From Acidobacteriota bacterium (lineage in GTDB: Bacteria > Acidobacteriota > Terriglobia > Bryobacterales > Bryobacteraceae), in NCBI GenBank assembly GCA_018268715.1, contig JAFDVZ010000004.1, positions 62,001 to 126,000 of the forward strand: 64,000 nt of DNA, in the 5' to 3' direction. The notes beneath the pieces are model-generated. The model was not told the DNA's origin. It was given only the letters and a program-made list of their open reading frames with translations, and ran no database searches. A program made the position numbers and the translations under genes. This document shows positions 41,627 to 51,306 of the stretch, in pieces. The first letter of the stretch is position 1; every line of letters begins with the position of its first letter.

Positions 41627-42712
41627 CTATGCGTAGGGGATCTTCTGGGCTTCCAGGAGACCTTTCATGTACCCAAACGCGAGAACCTTACCCATCATCG
41701 CGTAACCCGGATTGTTGTTCGATTCGCCTTCCAGCGTCGGCGCGTGATCCGGGCGCATGGGACCGTCGAACCCGCCTTCGTGGTAGATAGCCAGCATACG
41801 GCCCATGTCGTGCGGACCGTTGTCGTGGAACGTTTCGCGGAAGTGCTGCCGGGAGCCCTGAATGTCGCGGAAGTGCACGAAGAAGATCTTCTTCTGCTTC
41901 AGCCACTGTTTCGCCACCGCCTCGGCATCCTCGCCCATGGCCATGAAATTCGCCTGGCAGAACGTTACGCCGTTCATCGGCCCCGGCATGATGTTCATGA
42001 CGCGGTTGTAGTTGGCCGCGCTTGTGAGAATGCGGCCGATGCCGCGCAACGGCGAAATGGGCGGGTCGTCGGGATGCAGCGCCATCTTCACGCGCAATTT
42101 CTCGGCCACCGGCATGACGGCGCGCTGGAAATACTCCATGTTGGCCCAGATCTTCTCTTCGGGAATTTCACCCCACTCGGTGAGACCCTGCTTCTGGGCG
42201 TCGGCGTAGTCGAACTCGCTCGACAGCGCGCCGCCCCGTTCGGGGATGTTCACCTTCGTGCGATACCAGCCGATGCCGGCCATCCAGTTGTAGCAGACCA
42301 TGTCGACGCCGATCTCCGCCAGCGCCTTCAATACCGCCACGTAGTTCTCAAGCTCCTCATCGCGTCCGGCCACGCCCAGTTTGATCTTCTCGGCGGGGAC
42401 GGGGTGGCTTTCCACGCCGGCGATGGTCAATCCGGCGGCCTTCATTTCGGTCTGGATCTTGGCCAGAACATCCAGGTACTGGGTCCTCGGAACCTTTGCC
42501 AATTCGCCAGTGACGGTGGCGATGGCGTGGGTGACGCCAATCTGGGCGAGCAGGCGGTAACGGTCGGTTTGCCCGGGCGAGAGGACCTCCGCCAGCTTGA
42601 TTCCGGGCCGCCCGGGGGCGGGCTTGCGTACCGGAGTAGCCGCTGAGGCGGAGACCGCCGCGGCCGACGCCAGCGCGCCTTGTAGACAATCGCGTCGAGT
42701 GATGCGGGACAT
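41627..42712 (-). CDS. uxuA: Mannonate dehydratase with exported-type leader
   Basis: The 361-residue protein matches UxuA in length and sequence: GVDMVCYNWMAGIGWYRTKV, LRVKMALHPDDPPIS, KIFFVHFRDIQGSRQHF, and MRPDHAPTLEGE followed by NPGYAMMGKVLAFGY. It dehydrates D-mannonate to 2-keto-3-deoxygluconate in the glucuronate pathway. Unusually, it begins MSRITRRDCLQGALASAAAV, a twin-arginine-type leader, so an exported or membrane-bound location is suggested. The start is ATG 42712. No uxaC or uxuB is nearby. Confidence 0.9.
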   Translation of the reverse strand: MSRITRRDCLQGALASAAAVSASAATPVRKPAPGRPGIKLAEVLSPGQTDRYRLLAQIGVTHAIATVTGELAKVPRTQYLDVLAKIQTEMKAAGLTIAGVESHPVPAEKIKLGVAGRDEELENYVAVLKALAEIGVDMVCYNWMAGIGWYRTKVNIPERGGALSSEFDYADAQKQGLTEWGEIPEEKIWANMEYFQRAVMPVAEKLRVKMALHPDDPPISPLRGIGRILTSAANYNRVMNIMPGPMNGVTFCQANFMAMGEDAEAVAKQWLKQKKIFFVHFRDIQGSRQHFRETFHDNGPHDMGRMLAIYHEGGFDGPMRPDHAPTLEGESNNNPGYAMMGKVLAFGYMKGLLEAQKIPYA

Positions 42713-42889
42713 GTTGCCTCGAATCCTATCAGATCGCGGCTCAGCTCAGGGTTCCATTGCGCACGCCCGCATCGCCAAGCCTGAAGGCTGCGGCGCCGGC
42801 GCTCGCCGCGACACTTAAGGCGCATTCAAGTCCGGCGCGGCCGGGCCGATAAGGTGCGTGACGGCGAGAGATTTGCGCGGACGGCAAAC

Positions 42890-43711
42890 ATGGAAGACAT
42901 TCTGGATGATGAACTGCGCCAGGACCTGATGGCGGAATGCAGCGACCACCTGGCGGCGCTCAACTCGCAGTTGCTCGGGCTGAACAGCGGCTCCGACGGC
43001 GCCACGCCTTCGGAGGTCTACAGCATCTTCCGGCTTCTGCATCGCGTGAAGAGCGGGGCCGGCTATCTGGGCAACGAACCGCTTCGAAACGTCAGCCAAT
43101 GCGCGGAAAGCGTCCTGATGCTGGTGCGCGAAGGGAAGCTGAACTTCGACGACAACCTGATCCGACTCCTTCTCGCGGCGGTCGTCAGCCTCCAGAAGGC
43201 GCTTCATGAGCCGGATTCGCCGGTGGATCCGGAGGTCGAATCGGGTTTTGTAGGGCGGCTCCCGGCGTCGCAGTCCGCTGTCGGAGAGCATTACGACGAC
43301 AAGCCCAGGCTGCGGGCGCTGGTGGTGGACGACGAGTTGACCGGGCGGCTGATCCTGCAGGAATACCTTTCGGCCTTCGGCCAGTGCGATGTCGCCTCCG
43401 ACGGGCAGCAGGGGCTTGACCTGTTTGTGGACTCGATGATGACGGGCCGGCCATACCATTTGATCTGCCTCGACATTCGGATGCCCGGCGCGGACGGGCA
43501 CGAAATCCTGCGCCAGATCCGGCGCGCGGAGGCTCGCTATGGAGTGCGGTCCACCGAGGGGGTGAAGATCATCATGACCACTTCGGTGACCGCCGTTCGC
43601 TCCGTGTTCCACGCCTTCAGCGAGTTGTGCGACGGCTACCTGTTCAAGCCCATCGACCTGGAGAAACTGCGCGACCACATCCACTGCCTGAGCCTTCCGG
43701 CCGGGCGGTGA
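42890..43711 (+). CDS. Hpt domain-receiver domain fusion protein
   Basis: The 273-residue protein has an Hpt domain first (about 1-110), with phosphorylatable His51 in FRLLHRVKSGAGYLG, and a receiver second (about 140-265), with DDE at 147-149, Asp195 in ICLDIRMPGADG, TTS and KPI. There is no kinase or output domain. A standalone Hpt-receiver can act as a phosphate shuttle or sink. The start could also be GTG 42854, adding 12 residues. No kinase gene is adjacent, so the partner must be elsewhere. Confidence 0.83.
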   Translation: MEDILDDELRQDLMAECSDHLAALNSQLLGLNSGSDGATPSEVYSIFRLLHRVKSGAGYLGNEPLRNVSQCAESVLMLVREGKLNFDDNLIRLLLAAVVSLQKALHEPDSPVDPEVESGFVGRLPASQSAVGEHYDDKPRLRALVVDDELTGRLILQEYLSAFGQCDVASDGQQGLDLFVDSMMTGRPYHLICLDIRMPGADGHEILRQIRRAEARYGVRSTEGVKIIMTTSVTAVRSVFHAFSELCDGYLFKPIDLEKLRDHIHCLSLPAGR

Positions 43712-43768
43712 CCATCGGCTGGCAGCGGACGATTCCCCGCCCCGCCCGGCGCGCGCCGCGAATAGCGG

Positions 43769-43797
43769 GCGACATTTTCCGCTATTTCGGCTATATT
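43769..43797 (+). promoter_or_regulatory. Possible aspC-pckA promoter
   Basis: GCGACA (43769-43774) and TATATT (43792-43797) with a 17-bp spacer. The -35 matches 4 of 6 consensus bases. It would give a leader of about 28 bases with a GAGGAG ribosome-binding site ahead of ATG 43832. Confidence 0.4.
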
Positions 43798-43831
43798 CAG
43801 ACGTGAAACTCCGCTAACCGAGGAGCCATTC

Positions 43832-45049
43832 ATGGGCCTGAGCCAGATCGCGCGATCCATCAAGGAATCGCCCACCCTGAAGTTGAACGAGACGGCCGCA
43901 ATTTTGCGAGACAAAGGCGAGCCGGTTATCCACCTTGCCGGAGGCGAGCCGAAGAGCAAGGCTCCCATCGACGCCATCCTGCAGTGCGCTTCGCTTCTCA
44001 ACACGGGCGAGGTGCGCTACACGCCCGCCGACGGCGTTCCGGCGCTAAAGAAAGCCGTCATACGATACACCGAAGACCATTACGGCCGACTGGTGGCCCC
44101 CGAAAACGTAATCATTTCGAGCGGGGCCAAACAGGCCATCATGGTGGCCCTGCACGCAATCCTGGACCCTACCGAAGAGGTGGTGTTCCCGGTCCCGTAT
44201 TGGGTCAGCTATCCGGAAATGGTGCGCATCGCCGGCGGCGTCCCCGTTCCGGCCGCGGCGAGCGATGGCGGTTTCCGGCCCAGCGTCCAGGACATCGAAC
44301 AGGCCATTGGACCCGCCACCAAGGCGATTCTCATCAATTCGCCCAATAACCCGAGCGGGGTGGTGTACTCGCGCGAGTTCCTTGCGGGCGTCGTCCAATT
44401 GGCCGAAAAGCGCGATCTATGGCTGATCATGGACGACACGTATAACCGTCTGATCTTCGACGGACGTCAGCCGGACAACTGCTACGACTTCACAGACGAC
44501 CACTCCGAGCAGTCCAAGCTGATCGTCGTCAACTGCGTGTCGAAGATGTACGCGATGACGGGATTCCGCATCGGGTGGGCCATCGGCAATCGAGAGGTGG
44601 TGCGGGCGATGGCGAACATACAATCGCAGCAGACCTCGGGCCCCGCGGCGCCGTCGCAATGGGCCGCCATCGGGGCGTTGAACGGCGTGCAGTCGTCGAT
44701 CGAGGCGTTGCGCATGACGCTCGAGAATGCGCGCAACGTCATGGTCGATCGGCTTCAAGCGATCCCAGGGGTCCAGGTGACCCGGCCGGACGGCACGTTC
44801 TACTGCTTCCCGGATTTCAGCGCGTACGAGAAGGATTCGCGGAAGCTGTCCGACTTCCTGCTCGAGAAGGTGCGCGTGGTCACGGCGCCGGGCAAGGAGT
44901 TCGGCATGGAAGGTCACCTGCGCCTGAGCTACTGCGGCGCCTTGCGCGAGATCAAGGAAGGCCTGGAGCGGATTCAGTGGGCGCTCGATCCCGAATCGGC
45001 CAATGAACTGCACCTGGGCAACCGCAAATTGGTGAGGGATTGGAAATGA
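43832..45049 (+). CDS. Pyridoxal-phosphate aspartate aminotransferase
   Basis: The 405-residue protein is a class I aminotransferase of the AspC-alpha type. It has the substrate-binding HLAGGEPKSKAP, SSGAKQAIMVAL, the PLP-binding INSPNNPSGVVYS, and the Schiff-base lysine Lys238 in NCVSKMYAMTGFRIGWA. It interconverts aspartate and oxaloacetate with 2-oxoglutarate/glutamate. The start has a GAGGAG ribosome-binding site. It overlaps the PEP carboxykinase gene by 4 bp, so oxaloacetate production and use are joined. Confidence 0.9.
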   Translation: MGLSQIARSIKESPTLKLNETAAILRDKGEPVIHLAGGEPKSKAPIDAILQCASLLNTGEVRYTPADGVPALKKAVIRYTEDHYGRLVAPENVIISSGAKQAIMVALHAILDPTEEVVFPVPYWVSYPEMVRIAGGVPVPAAASDGGFRPSVQDIEQAIGPATKAILINSPNNPSGVVYSREFLAGVVQLAEKRDLWLIMDDTYNRLIFDGRQPDNCYDFTDDHSEQSKLIVVNCVSKMYAMTGFRIGWAIGNREVVRAMANIQSQQTSGPAAPSQWAAIGALNGVQSSIEALRMTLENARNVMVDRLQAIPGVQVTRPDGTFYCFPDFSAYEKDSRKLSDFLLEKVRVVTAPGKEFGMEGHLRLSYCGALREIKEGLERIQWALDPESANELHLGNRKLVRDWK

Positions 45050-46680
45050 CCGCCGCGGCCGATTCAACGCCGGCCTCGCGGGAGGCGACACTGCTGGCCA
45101 GCGTCTACGGACTGGAGAACCACGGTCTGACCCGTCTGCGGCGCGCCTACTGGAATCTGCCGGAGCCAGCGCTCTATGAGGAAGCCATCGCCCGCGGCGA
45201 AGGACGCCTGGCGTTCATGGGACCGCTGGTGGTGAACACGGGCAAACATACGGCGCGAGCGGCGGCCGACAAATTCATCGTCCGCGAACTCTCCACCGAG
45301 GACAAGATCTGGTGGGGGGAGTACAACCGTCCGTTCACAACGCGGAACTTCAATTCGCTGCAGGCCCGCTTGCAGGCGTATCTCCAGGGCCGGGACGTTT
45401 TCGTGCAGGATTGTTTCGGCGGCGCCGACCCGGAATTCCGCCTGCCCATCCGGATCATCACCGAGTACGCCTGGCACAGTCTGTTCGCGCGCACCATGTT
45501 CCTGAAACCCGCCACCAGCGACGCCTATCGCCACCATGCGCCCGAATTCACCATTATCGCCGCGCCGGACTTCCAGGCGTCGCCGATGATCGACGGCACG
45601 CGCACGGAAACGTTCATCGTCGCCGATTTCGCCCAGCGCACGGCCATCATCGGCGGCACGAGCTACGCGGGCGAAATCAAGAAGACCATCTTCACGCTGC
45701 TGAATTTCCTGCTGCCGCTCGATGGAGTTCTTCCGATGCACTGTTCGGCGAATGTCGGCGCGGAGGGCGATGTCGCGCTGTTTTTCGGACTCTCCGGCAC
45801 CGGCAAGACCACGTTGTCGGCGGACCCGGCGCGCGGACTCATCGGCGACGACGAACACGGTTGGAGCGACAACGGCGTCTTCAACTTCGAGGATGGCTGC
45901 TACGCCAAGGCGATCCGCCTGTCGCCCGTCGCGGAGCCGCAGATTCACGCGTGCACCCGGCGATTCGGCGCGATTCTGGAGAACGTGACGCTGGACGGGC
46001 AGACGCGCCTGCTCGATCTGAACGACGACAAGGTCACCGAAAACACGCGCGCCGCCTACCCGCTGACCTACATCGACAACGCGCTTTCCGAAAAGCGCGC
46101 GGGCCATCCCAACAATGTCATCCTGCTCACCTGCGACGCGCAGGGCGTGCTGCCTCCGATTGCGCGGCTGACGCCGGACCAGGCGCTGTACCACTTCGTT
46201 TCCGGCTACACGAGCAAGGTCGCCGGCACGGAGATCGGGCTCGGGCTCGAACCGGAGATGACCTTCTCCACCTGCTTCGGAGCGCCCTTCATGGTGCACC
46301 ATCCGCACGTCTACGCCAACCTGCTGAAGACGCGGATTCTGAAGCACGGCGTATCCTGTTGGCTGGTGAACACGGGCTGGACCGGCGGGCCGTTCGGCGT
46401 CGGCAAGCGCTTCTCGATCCAATATACGCGCCGGCTGCTGAACGCCGCCTTGAGCGGCAGACTGCACGACGTCGCCTACCGCCAGGACCCGGTGTTCGGC
46501 TTCGACGTTCCGAGGGAATGCGAGGACGTTCCGAGCGAAGTGCTCGATCCGGCCAACACCTGGGGCGATCGCCAGGAGTACGATCGCAAGTACGAAGCCC
46601 TGGCGGCGCGATTCAAGGAGAACTTCAAGCTCTACGCCGCCGGCTGTCCCGAACCAGTGCGCAAGGCCGGACCCCGGTGA
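45046..46680 (+). CDS. pckA: Phosphoenolpyruvate carboxykinase (ATP)
   Basis: The 544-residue protein is the ATP-type PckA. It has the kinase-1a P-loop FFGLSGTGKTTLSADP (GLSGTGKT at 248-255), kinase-2 LIGDDEHGWSDNGVFNFEDGCYAK and the substrate region GPLVVNTGKHTARAAADKF. It converts oxaloacetate and ATP to PEP and CO2 in gluconeogenesis. ATG 45046 overlaps the aminotransferase stop as ATGA; the ATG/GTG-like start at 45040 would only add two residues. C-terminal LYAAGCPEPVRKAGPR is normal. Confidence 0.95.
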   Translation: MTAAADSTPASREATLLASVYGLENHGLTRLRRAYWNLPEPALYEEAIARGEGRLAFMGPLVVNTGKHTARAAADKFIVRELSTEDKIWWGEYNRPFTTRNFNSLQARLQAYLQGRDVFVQDCFGGADPEFRLPIRIITEYAWHSLFARTMFLKPATSDAYRHHAPEFTIIAAPDFQASPMIDGTRTETFIVADFAQRTAIIGGTSYAGEIKKTIFTLLNFLLPLDGVLPMHCSANVGAEGDVALFFGLSGTGKTTLSADPARGLIGDDEHGWSDNGVFNFEDGCYAKAIRLSPVAEPQIHACTRRFGAILENVTLDGQTRLLDLNDDKVTENTRAAYPLTYIDNALSEKRAGHPNNVILLTCDAQGVLPPIARLTPDQALYHFVSGYTSKVAGTEIGLGLEPEMTFSTCFGAPFMVHHPHVYANLLKTRILKHGVSCWLVNTGWTGGPFGVGKRFSIQYTRRLLNAALSGRLHDVAYRQDPVFGFDVPRECEDVPSEVLDPANTWGDRQEYDRKYEALAARFKENFKLYAAGCPEPVRKAGPR

Positions 46681-46723
46681 GCGCTCAGTCCGCCCACCGC
46701 TCGGCCTGATCGCCCGTCATCGA

Positions 46724-47920
46724 CTATTTCCCGCTCGGTTCGGCGATGTCGAAGGACGACCAAGGGCCGGGGATCCAGGGATACCGTTCGGCTACGGATT
46801 CGTCCACCTCAACGCCCAGGCCCGGGTTGCGCGGGACCACCAGGTCGCCCTGGGCGATCTCGAGCGGATCCTTCAGGATCTCCGCCGCCAGCGGGAATGG
46901 ATACATTCCGGCGCGCGACGGCCCTGAATAGCACGGGTACTCCAGCCACTCCACCACCGACTCGGGCCAGCACACGCCGAAGTGCGCCGCGGCGATCACC
47001 TCAAGCGCCGTACCCCAGCTGTGGAACGCAAACCGCAGCCCCTCGCCCGCGACGGATGGCAGGATACGCTTCGCCATGGGATAGCCGCCCTGGCGCACGA
47101 TATCGATCTGCGCGTAGTCCACCGCGCCGGTCAGGATCAGGTCGAGCAGACGCGGCTCGTCGGGCTCGTGCTCGCCGGCGGCGATCGGGACAAGATCGAG
47201 TTCCTTCAATCGGCGGTAAGCGTCGTGATCCTCCGGCGGCAGCGGTTCCTCAAGCCAGGCGATACGGTATTCCGCCATCTGCGCGGCGATGGAGTCGACG
47301 GTTGGGCGCGCGTAGTTACGATCGCCCATGCGCCACCACGCGTCCGCGTTCACCATCAGGTCCAGATCCGGCCCCACGACGCTACGCGTGCGCCGCACCG
47401 CCTCGACGTCCTTCTCCGGTCCGATGCCCGCGCGCATCTTGTAGGCGCGGAAGCCCAGCGCCACGATGGCGGCGGCCTCCTCGGCGTACTGCTCAGGCGA
47501 GCTGTACATGCCCGCCGATCCATACAAGCGGATGCGGTCGCGAATCCGTCCGCCCAGCAGTTCGGAAACCGGGGCCCCGAGCGCCTTGCCTAGCGCATCG
47601 TAGAGGGCGATCTCGACCGCGCAGTAGACCTTCGCGGCGTTGGCGTCCCGGCCCGGACCAGCCATGAACTGCACGCGAAGCGCATCGGGATCCGCAAGCT
47701 TCCGCCCGGTCAGAAACGGGCCGATGATTTCTTCGATGGTGGCCTTCGCCTTCTCGCTGCCTTCCCCGGGCGCGTATCCGACGACGCCCGACGCGGTCTC
47801 GATGCGGATGAACATCGCATCGCGCTTGAGGATAGTGCGCTCGCCGCCGTGGTAGGCGAGTTTAAGCGGCTCAGGAAGAGGATAGGAAAGCAGAACAGCC
47901 TTGACGCTGGTAATGCGCAT
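46724..47920 (-). CDS. Enolase-superfamily mandelate-racemase/muconate-lactonizing-like enzyme
   Basis: The 398-residue protein has a capping domain and barrel. Metal ligands are visible in LDLMVNADAWW (Asp), WLEEPLPPEDHDAY (Glu), PIAAGEHEPDEP (Glu); the general base Lys is in AYKMRAGIGPEKD. These fit the mandelate-racemase type, which includes many sugar-acid dehydratases. Its neighbourhood (mannonate dehydratase, xylulokinase) favours a sugar acid. The start lies downstream of the receptor terminator, so it probably has its own promoter or depends on readthrough. Confidence 0.86.
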   Translation of the reverse strand: MRITSVKAVLLSYPLPEPLKLAYHGGERTILKRDAMFIRIETASGVVGYAPGEGSEKAKATIEEIIGPFLTGRKLADPDALRVQFMAGPGRDANAAKVYCAVEIALYDALGKALGAPVSELLGGRIRDRIRLYGSAGMYSSPEQYAEEAAAIVALGFRAYKMRAGIGPEKDVEAVRRTRSVVGPDLDLMVNADAWWRMGDRNYARPTVDSIAAQMAEYRIAWLEEPLPPEDHDAYRRLKELDLVPIAAGEHEPDEPRLLDLILTGAVDYAQIDIVRQGGYPMAKRILPSVAGEGLRFAFHSWGTALEVIAAAHFGVCWPESVVEWLEYPCYSGPSRAGMYPFPLAAEILKDPLEIAQGDLVVPRNPGLGVEVDESVAERYPWIPGPWSSFDIAEPSGK

Positions 47921-47947
47921 GAGTTCCGCTAGTCAGCTTAGCAGACA

Positions 47948-47977
47948 AAAAGGCCGGCTCTTCCGAACCGGCCTTTT
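47948..47977 (-). terminator. Intrinsic terminator after the TonB-dependent receptor gene
   Basis: AAAAGGCCGG (47948-47957) and CCGGCCTTTT (47968-47977) form a perfect 10-bp stem with a 10-base loop. On the minus strand it ends in five Ts. It could also work on the + strand. Confidence 0.88.
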
Positions 47978-48000
47978 CCCTCAGACGGATCGATGCTTCG

Positions 48001-51000
48001 CTAGAAGGTAAGCTTGGCGCCCAACTGCATGCCGCGCCCACCGCCCGCGCCCGTGATATAGCCATAGTTGCTATTGTTCACGGCCGTGGTCGGATTGCTG
48101 AACTGAGGAGTGTTGGTGATGCCGAAGGACTCGCCGCGGATCTCCACCCTGTAGCGCTCAGTTACAGCGAAGATCTTGAACAGCGAAGCGTCCAGGTTGA
48201 AGAAACCCGGACCGGAGGCGATGTTGCGGCCCGACGTGCCGAAACGCACGCCGGCCGGCTGCGCGAAGCTCGACTGCTGGAACCATGCGCTGCCGCCCTT
48301 GGACGGCGTGTTGATGCCGCCCAGAACAACGAAATCGCCCACCTGGTCGGCCGTCTGCGGACTGCCCGGCGTATTGAGGACCGATCCATCGGCGCCGAAC
48401 GTCAGCGGCGTGCCGGTCATGAGCGTGAGGATCCCGTTCACCTGCCACCCGCCGATAATCTTCGACGCGAGCCCCGCGGAGAGCCACTTCTTGCCAGGAC
48501 CGAACGGCAGTTCGTACACATAGCTCTGGTTGAACGTCTGTGTACGATCGAAGTCCGTGCGAGCATAGGAGCGGCGAGGATCGATGTAGGTCCACAGGCC
48601 GCCGTCGTCGCCGGTCTGGAAGCCCATCCCCTTTGCATAGGTATAGGAGGTGATGATCGACAGGCCGTTGGTCATGCGGCGGTTGATCTTCAACTGCAGG
48701 CCGTTGTACATCGACGAGTAACCCGCGAAATACTGCGTGGTGTCCGCGGTTCGCGGATACTGCGGGCGGCCGAGGTTGCCCTTGCTCACCAGCACGGCCT
48801 GAGTCGGAACGTTCAGGTTATACGTAGCCACCGAGCGTACGCCGTGATTGCCCACATAGGCTACGTCCACGGTGAAATGATAGGGCAGCGCCTGTTGCAC
48901 CGAAAGGTTCCACGATTCGACGTAGGGGTTCTGCCACTTCTTCGGAATCACGATCATCGACTGGCTGACCAGCGTTCCCGTCAACGGAATGATGCCGTTC
49001 GACGGAATCACGGCGGGAGTCGGCGCCGGGAAGCCCTTGTCGAAAGTCGCGAACGAGACGCCATCGCTCAACACCGCCGGCTGGTAGTTATACTGGCCCG
49101 TGGTGTATTGGTTATTCTGCTTCACCGGGAAGTTATAGGCGTACGTGTTATCCGGAAACGGCGTGTAACTGATGCCGAAACCGGCGCGAAACACTGTGGT
49201 CGGAGACATGCGGTACGCCGCGCCCAGCCTAGGCGCGAAGTACTTGTAATGCGTTTCACTGCCCAGGTTCATCGGATTGCCGCCGACGCCCGCCACCACC
49301 AACTGGTTGTTGGTCGGATCGTAGTTGGAGAAGCCGGCCTTCAGCCGCGGCGTGGGCGGCGGATAGAACTCCCACCGGACGCCGATGTCGAGCGTCAGTT
49401 TGTTGGTCGCCTGCCACTTATCCTGCACGAAGGCGAAGAACTGGTGGCCGCGCAACGCGGGATAGTAGATGGCCAGGTCGCGGCCGGCGCCCGACGGAAG
49501 ATCCAGCAGGAAGCTGGCCATGTTGTTGGCGATGCTGGTCTTGGCGCCCGGCGTCGACGTCTGGGCGGTGTCGAAGGTGTACTGGCCGCGAGGATTCACC
49601 GTCTGCGTCTGCAGCAGATCGTCGCGCAGCCGGCGATAGTCGGCGCCCCACTTGAGAGTGTGGTTCCCGAGCGTCTTGGTCCAATGGTTCACCGCGTCGA
49701 TATTGGCCTCGGCGCGATGCCACGGGAGACTGGCCGAGTAGCCGACCACCGGATTGCTGAACCCGCCGTTAATGTTGATGCTGAGCAGGCCGCTGGTCCA
49801 GTCGTCCACGTTCACGCCGGGAATGCCCAGCGCCGTCGTGTCGGCCTTGCCGTAGTCGGTGGGAAGCGCGTCGTTGTGGTAGTGCGCGACGCCCACGCGG
49901 ACTTCCGTAATCAGCGTCGGCGACACGATGCGGTTATAGTTCAGCCCCGCCGAGTAAGTCTTCTGAACGCCCGTGCCCTGGAAAGCGCCCTGCGCCCAAC
50001 CGCCGGCGTTGCCATACAGGCCCGCCTGGAAGATCTTCGGGCGCGAGAAGCTGAATCGTCCGCTCAGCCGATCCTTGTCGGTCAACACGTCGTCGATCTT
50101 CACGTCGAACGAATCGGTGTCCTTGCTGAAGGGCAGCAGTGCGAAATAGTTATTGGTCGGCGAACTCAGGCTGGTGGACTGATTCGTACCGGGAATCAGC
50201 GCCATGATCTTCGCGGAAACCGGATTGATCCGATTGAGCGGGATCACATTGCCGGCAAACGGCGTGCGGCCGGAGCCGTCGGGGTTGCCGGTTGTCGGAT
50301 CATAGACGGTCGTGCTCGCCTGGCTTAAATCGCCGGTGCGCCAGGGTCCCGGCGGGATGGTGCCAAGGTTCGTATTGGCCTCATGGTCGGTGACGCGCAG
50401 GTAATCGCCGAAAAAGAAGATCTTGTTCTTCTTGATAGGACCGCCCATGTTACCGCCAAAATAGTTGTAGGTCAGGTGGCCCACCGATGCGTCGAAGAAG
50501 TTGCGCGCGTTGAATTCGCTGTTGCGCAAAAACTCGTACGCCGCGCCGTGGAAATCGTTCGTTCCGGACTTCAGGATGACGTTGGTGTTGGCGCCGCTCG
50601 CGCGCCCCAGTTCGGCTTCGAAGTTCGACGTGGAGACGTCCACCGTCTGAATCGCCTCGATCGGCGGAATCAGAACCTGCAGCAGACCGGTGCGCTCGTT
50701 ATCGTCGATGCCCTCGATCTGATAGCTGTTGCCCTGCCGCATCTGCCCGTTCACCTGGGTTTGCAGCGAGTTCACCGCATTGAAGAACTGCGAGTGCTGG
50801 TAGCTGGCGCGCGTGGTGCCGGGCACCAGGTTCAACAACCCTTGAAAGTTGCGGCCCGTTCCAAGCGGCAGGCTGATCACCTGCTGCACCTGGATCTGGA
50901 GGCCGGTGTCGGCGCGGTCGGTCTGGATGGCCGGCGGAGCGCCCGTCACCTCGATGCTCTCGGTCACATTGCCGGGAGTTAACTTGACGTCGATACGCGT

Positions 51001-51306
51001 CGCCGTGTTAACCGTGACGCCGATATCCTTGCGTGTCTCTTTCTTAAATCCGGTAATCTCCACCGTCACCGAGTATTGGCCGGGAGGAAGATCCGGGAAG
51101 GTGTAATTGCCGCTCTCGTTCGTCTGCGCAGAACGGCTGACATTGGTGTTCTGTTCGGTGATCGTCACCTGGGCGTTCGGCACCACCGCGCCGGTCACGT
51201 CGGTCACATTTCCGAGGAGTGTGGCGCTGACTGCCTGGCCGTAAACGACAGCGGCCGCAAGCAGCATCGCCAACAGAGCGATACAAGCTGTCTTTCGCGC
51301 ACTCAT
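48001..51306 (-). CDS. Oar/SusC-like TonB-dependent receptor with carboxypeptidase-regulatory domain
   Basis: The 1,101-residue outer-membrane protein has a signal peptide (1-23, IALLAMLLAAAVVYGQ), a Cna/carboxypeptidase-regulatory domain (about 25-110: GNVTDVTGAVVPNAQVTITE), a plug (about 120-260, with NSYQIEGIDDNERTG) and a 22-strand barrel that ends GMQLGAKLTF. It has no clear TonB box by eye. The plan matches the large family of Oar-like receptors of Solibacter-type genomes, which probably import oligosaccharides or peptides. No SusD or extracellular enzyme gene is paired with it. A GGGG-rich ribosome-binding site precedes ATG 51306; a TATAAT-like box lies at 51370-51375. Confidence 0.9.
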   Translation of the reverse strand: MSARKTACIALLAMLLAAAVVYGQAVSATLLGNVTDVTGAVVPNAQVTITEQNTNVSRSAQTNESGNYTFPDLPPGQYSVTVEITGFKKETRKDIGVTVNTATRIDVKLTPGNVTESIEVTGAPPAIQTDRADTGLQIQVQQVISLPLGTGRNFQGLLNLVPGTTRASYQHSQFFNAVNSLQTQVNGQMRQGNSYQIEGIDDNERTGLLQVLIPPIEAIQTVDVSTSNFEAELGRASGANTNVILKSGTNDFHGAAYEFLRNSEFNARNFFDASVGHLTYNYFGGNMGGPIKKNKIFFFGDYLRVTDHEANTNLGTIPPGPWRTGDLSQASTTVYDPTTGNPDGSGRTPFAGNVIPLNRINPVSAKIMALIPGTNQSTSLSSPTNNYFALLPFSKDTDSFDVKIDDVLTDKDRLSGRFSFSRPKIFQAGLYGNAGGWAQGAFQGTGVQKTYSAGLNYNRIVSPTLITEVRVGVAHYHNDALPTDYGKADTTALGIPGVNVDDWTSGLLSININGGFSNPVVGYSASLPWHRAEANIDAVNHWTKTLGNHTLKWGADYRRLRDDLLQTQTVNPRGQYTFDTAQTSTPGAKTSIANNMASFLLDLPSGAGRDLAIYYPALRGHQFFAFVQDKWQATNKLTLDIGVRWEFYPPPTPRLKAGFSNYDPTNNQLVVAGVGGNPMNLGSETHYKYFAPRLGAAYRMSPTTVFRAGFGISYTPFPDNTYAYNFPVKQNNQYTTGQYNYQPAVLSDGVSFATFDKGFPAPTPAVIPSNGIIPLTGTLVSQSMIVIPKKWQNPYVESWNLSVQQALPYHFTVDVAYVGNHGVRSVATYNLNVPTQAVLVSKGNLGRPQYPRTADTTQYFAGYSSMYNGLQLKINRRMTNGLSIITSYTYAKGMGFQTGDDGGLWTYIDPRRSYARTDFDRTQTFNQSYVYELPFGPGKKWLSAGLASKIIGGWQVNGILTLMTGTPLTFGADGSVLNTPGSPQTADQVGDFVVLGGINTPSKGGSAWFQQSSFAQPAGVRFGTSGRNIASGPGFFNLDASLFKIFAVTERYRVEIRGESFGITNTPQFSNPTTAVNNSNYGYITGAGGGRGMQLGAKLTF

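Noticed and set aside
45064..46467. 467-codon minus-strand open frame
   Set aside because: Antisense to pckA, which has all kinase motifs.
48844..50328. 494-codon + strand open frame
   Set aside because: Antisense to the TonB-dependent receptor, whose domains are complete.
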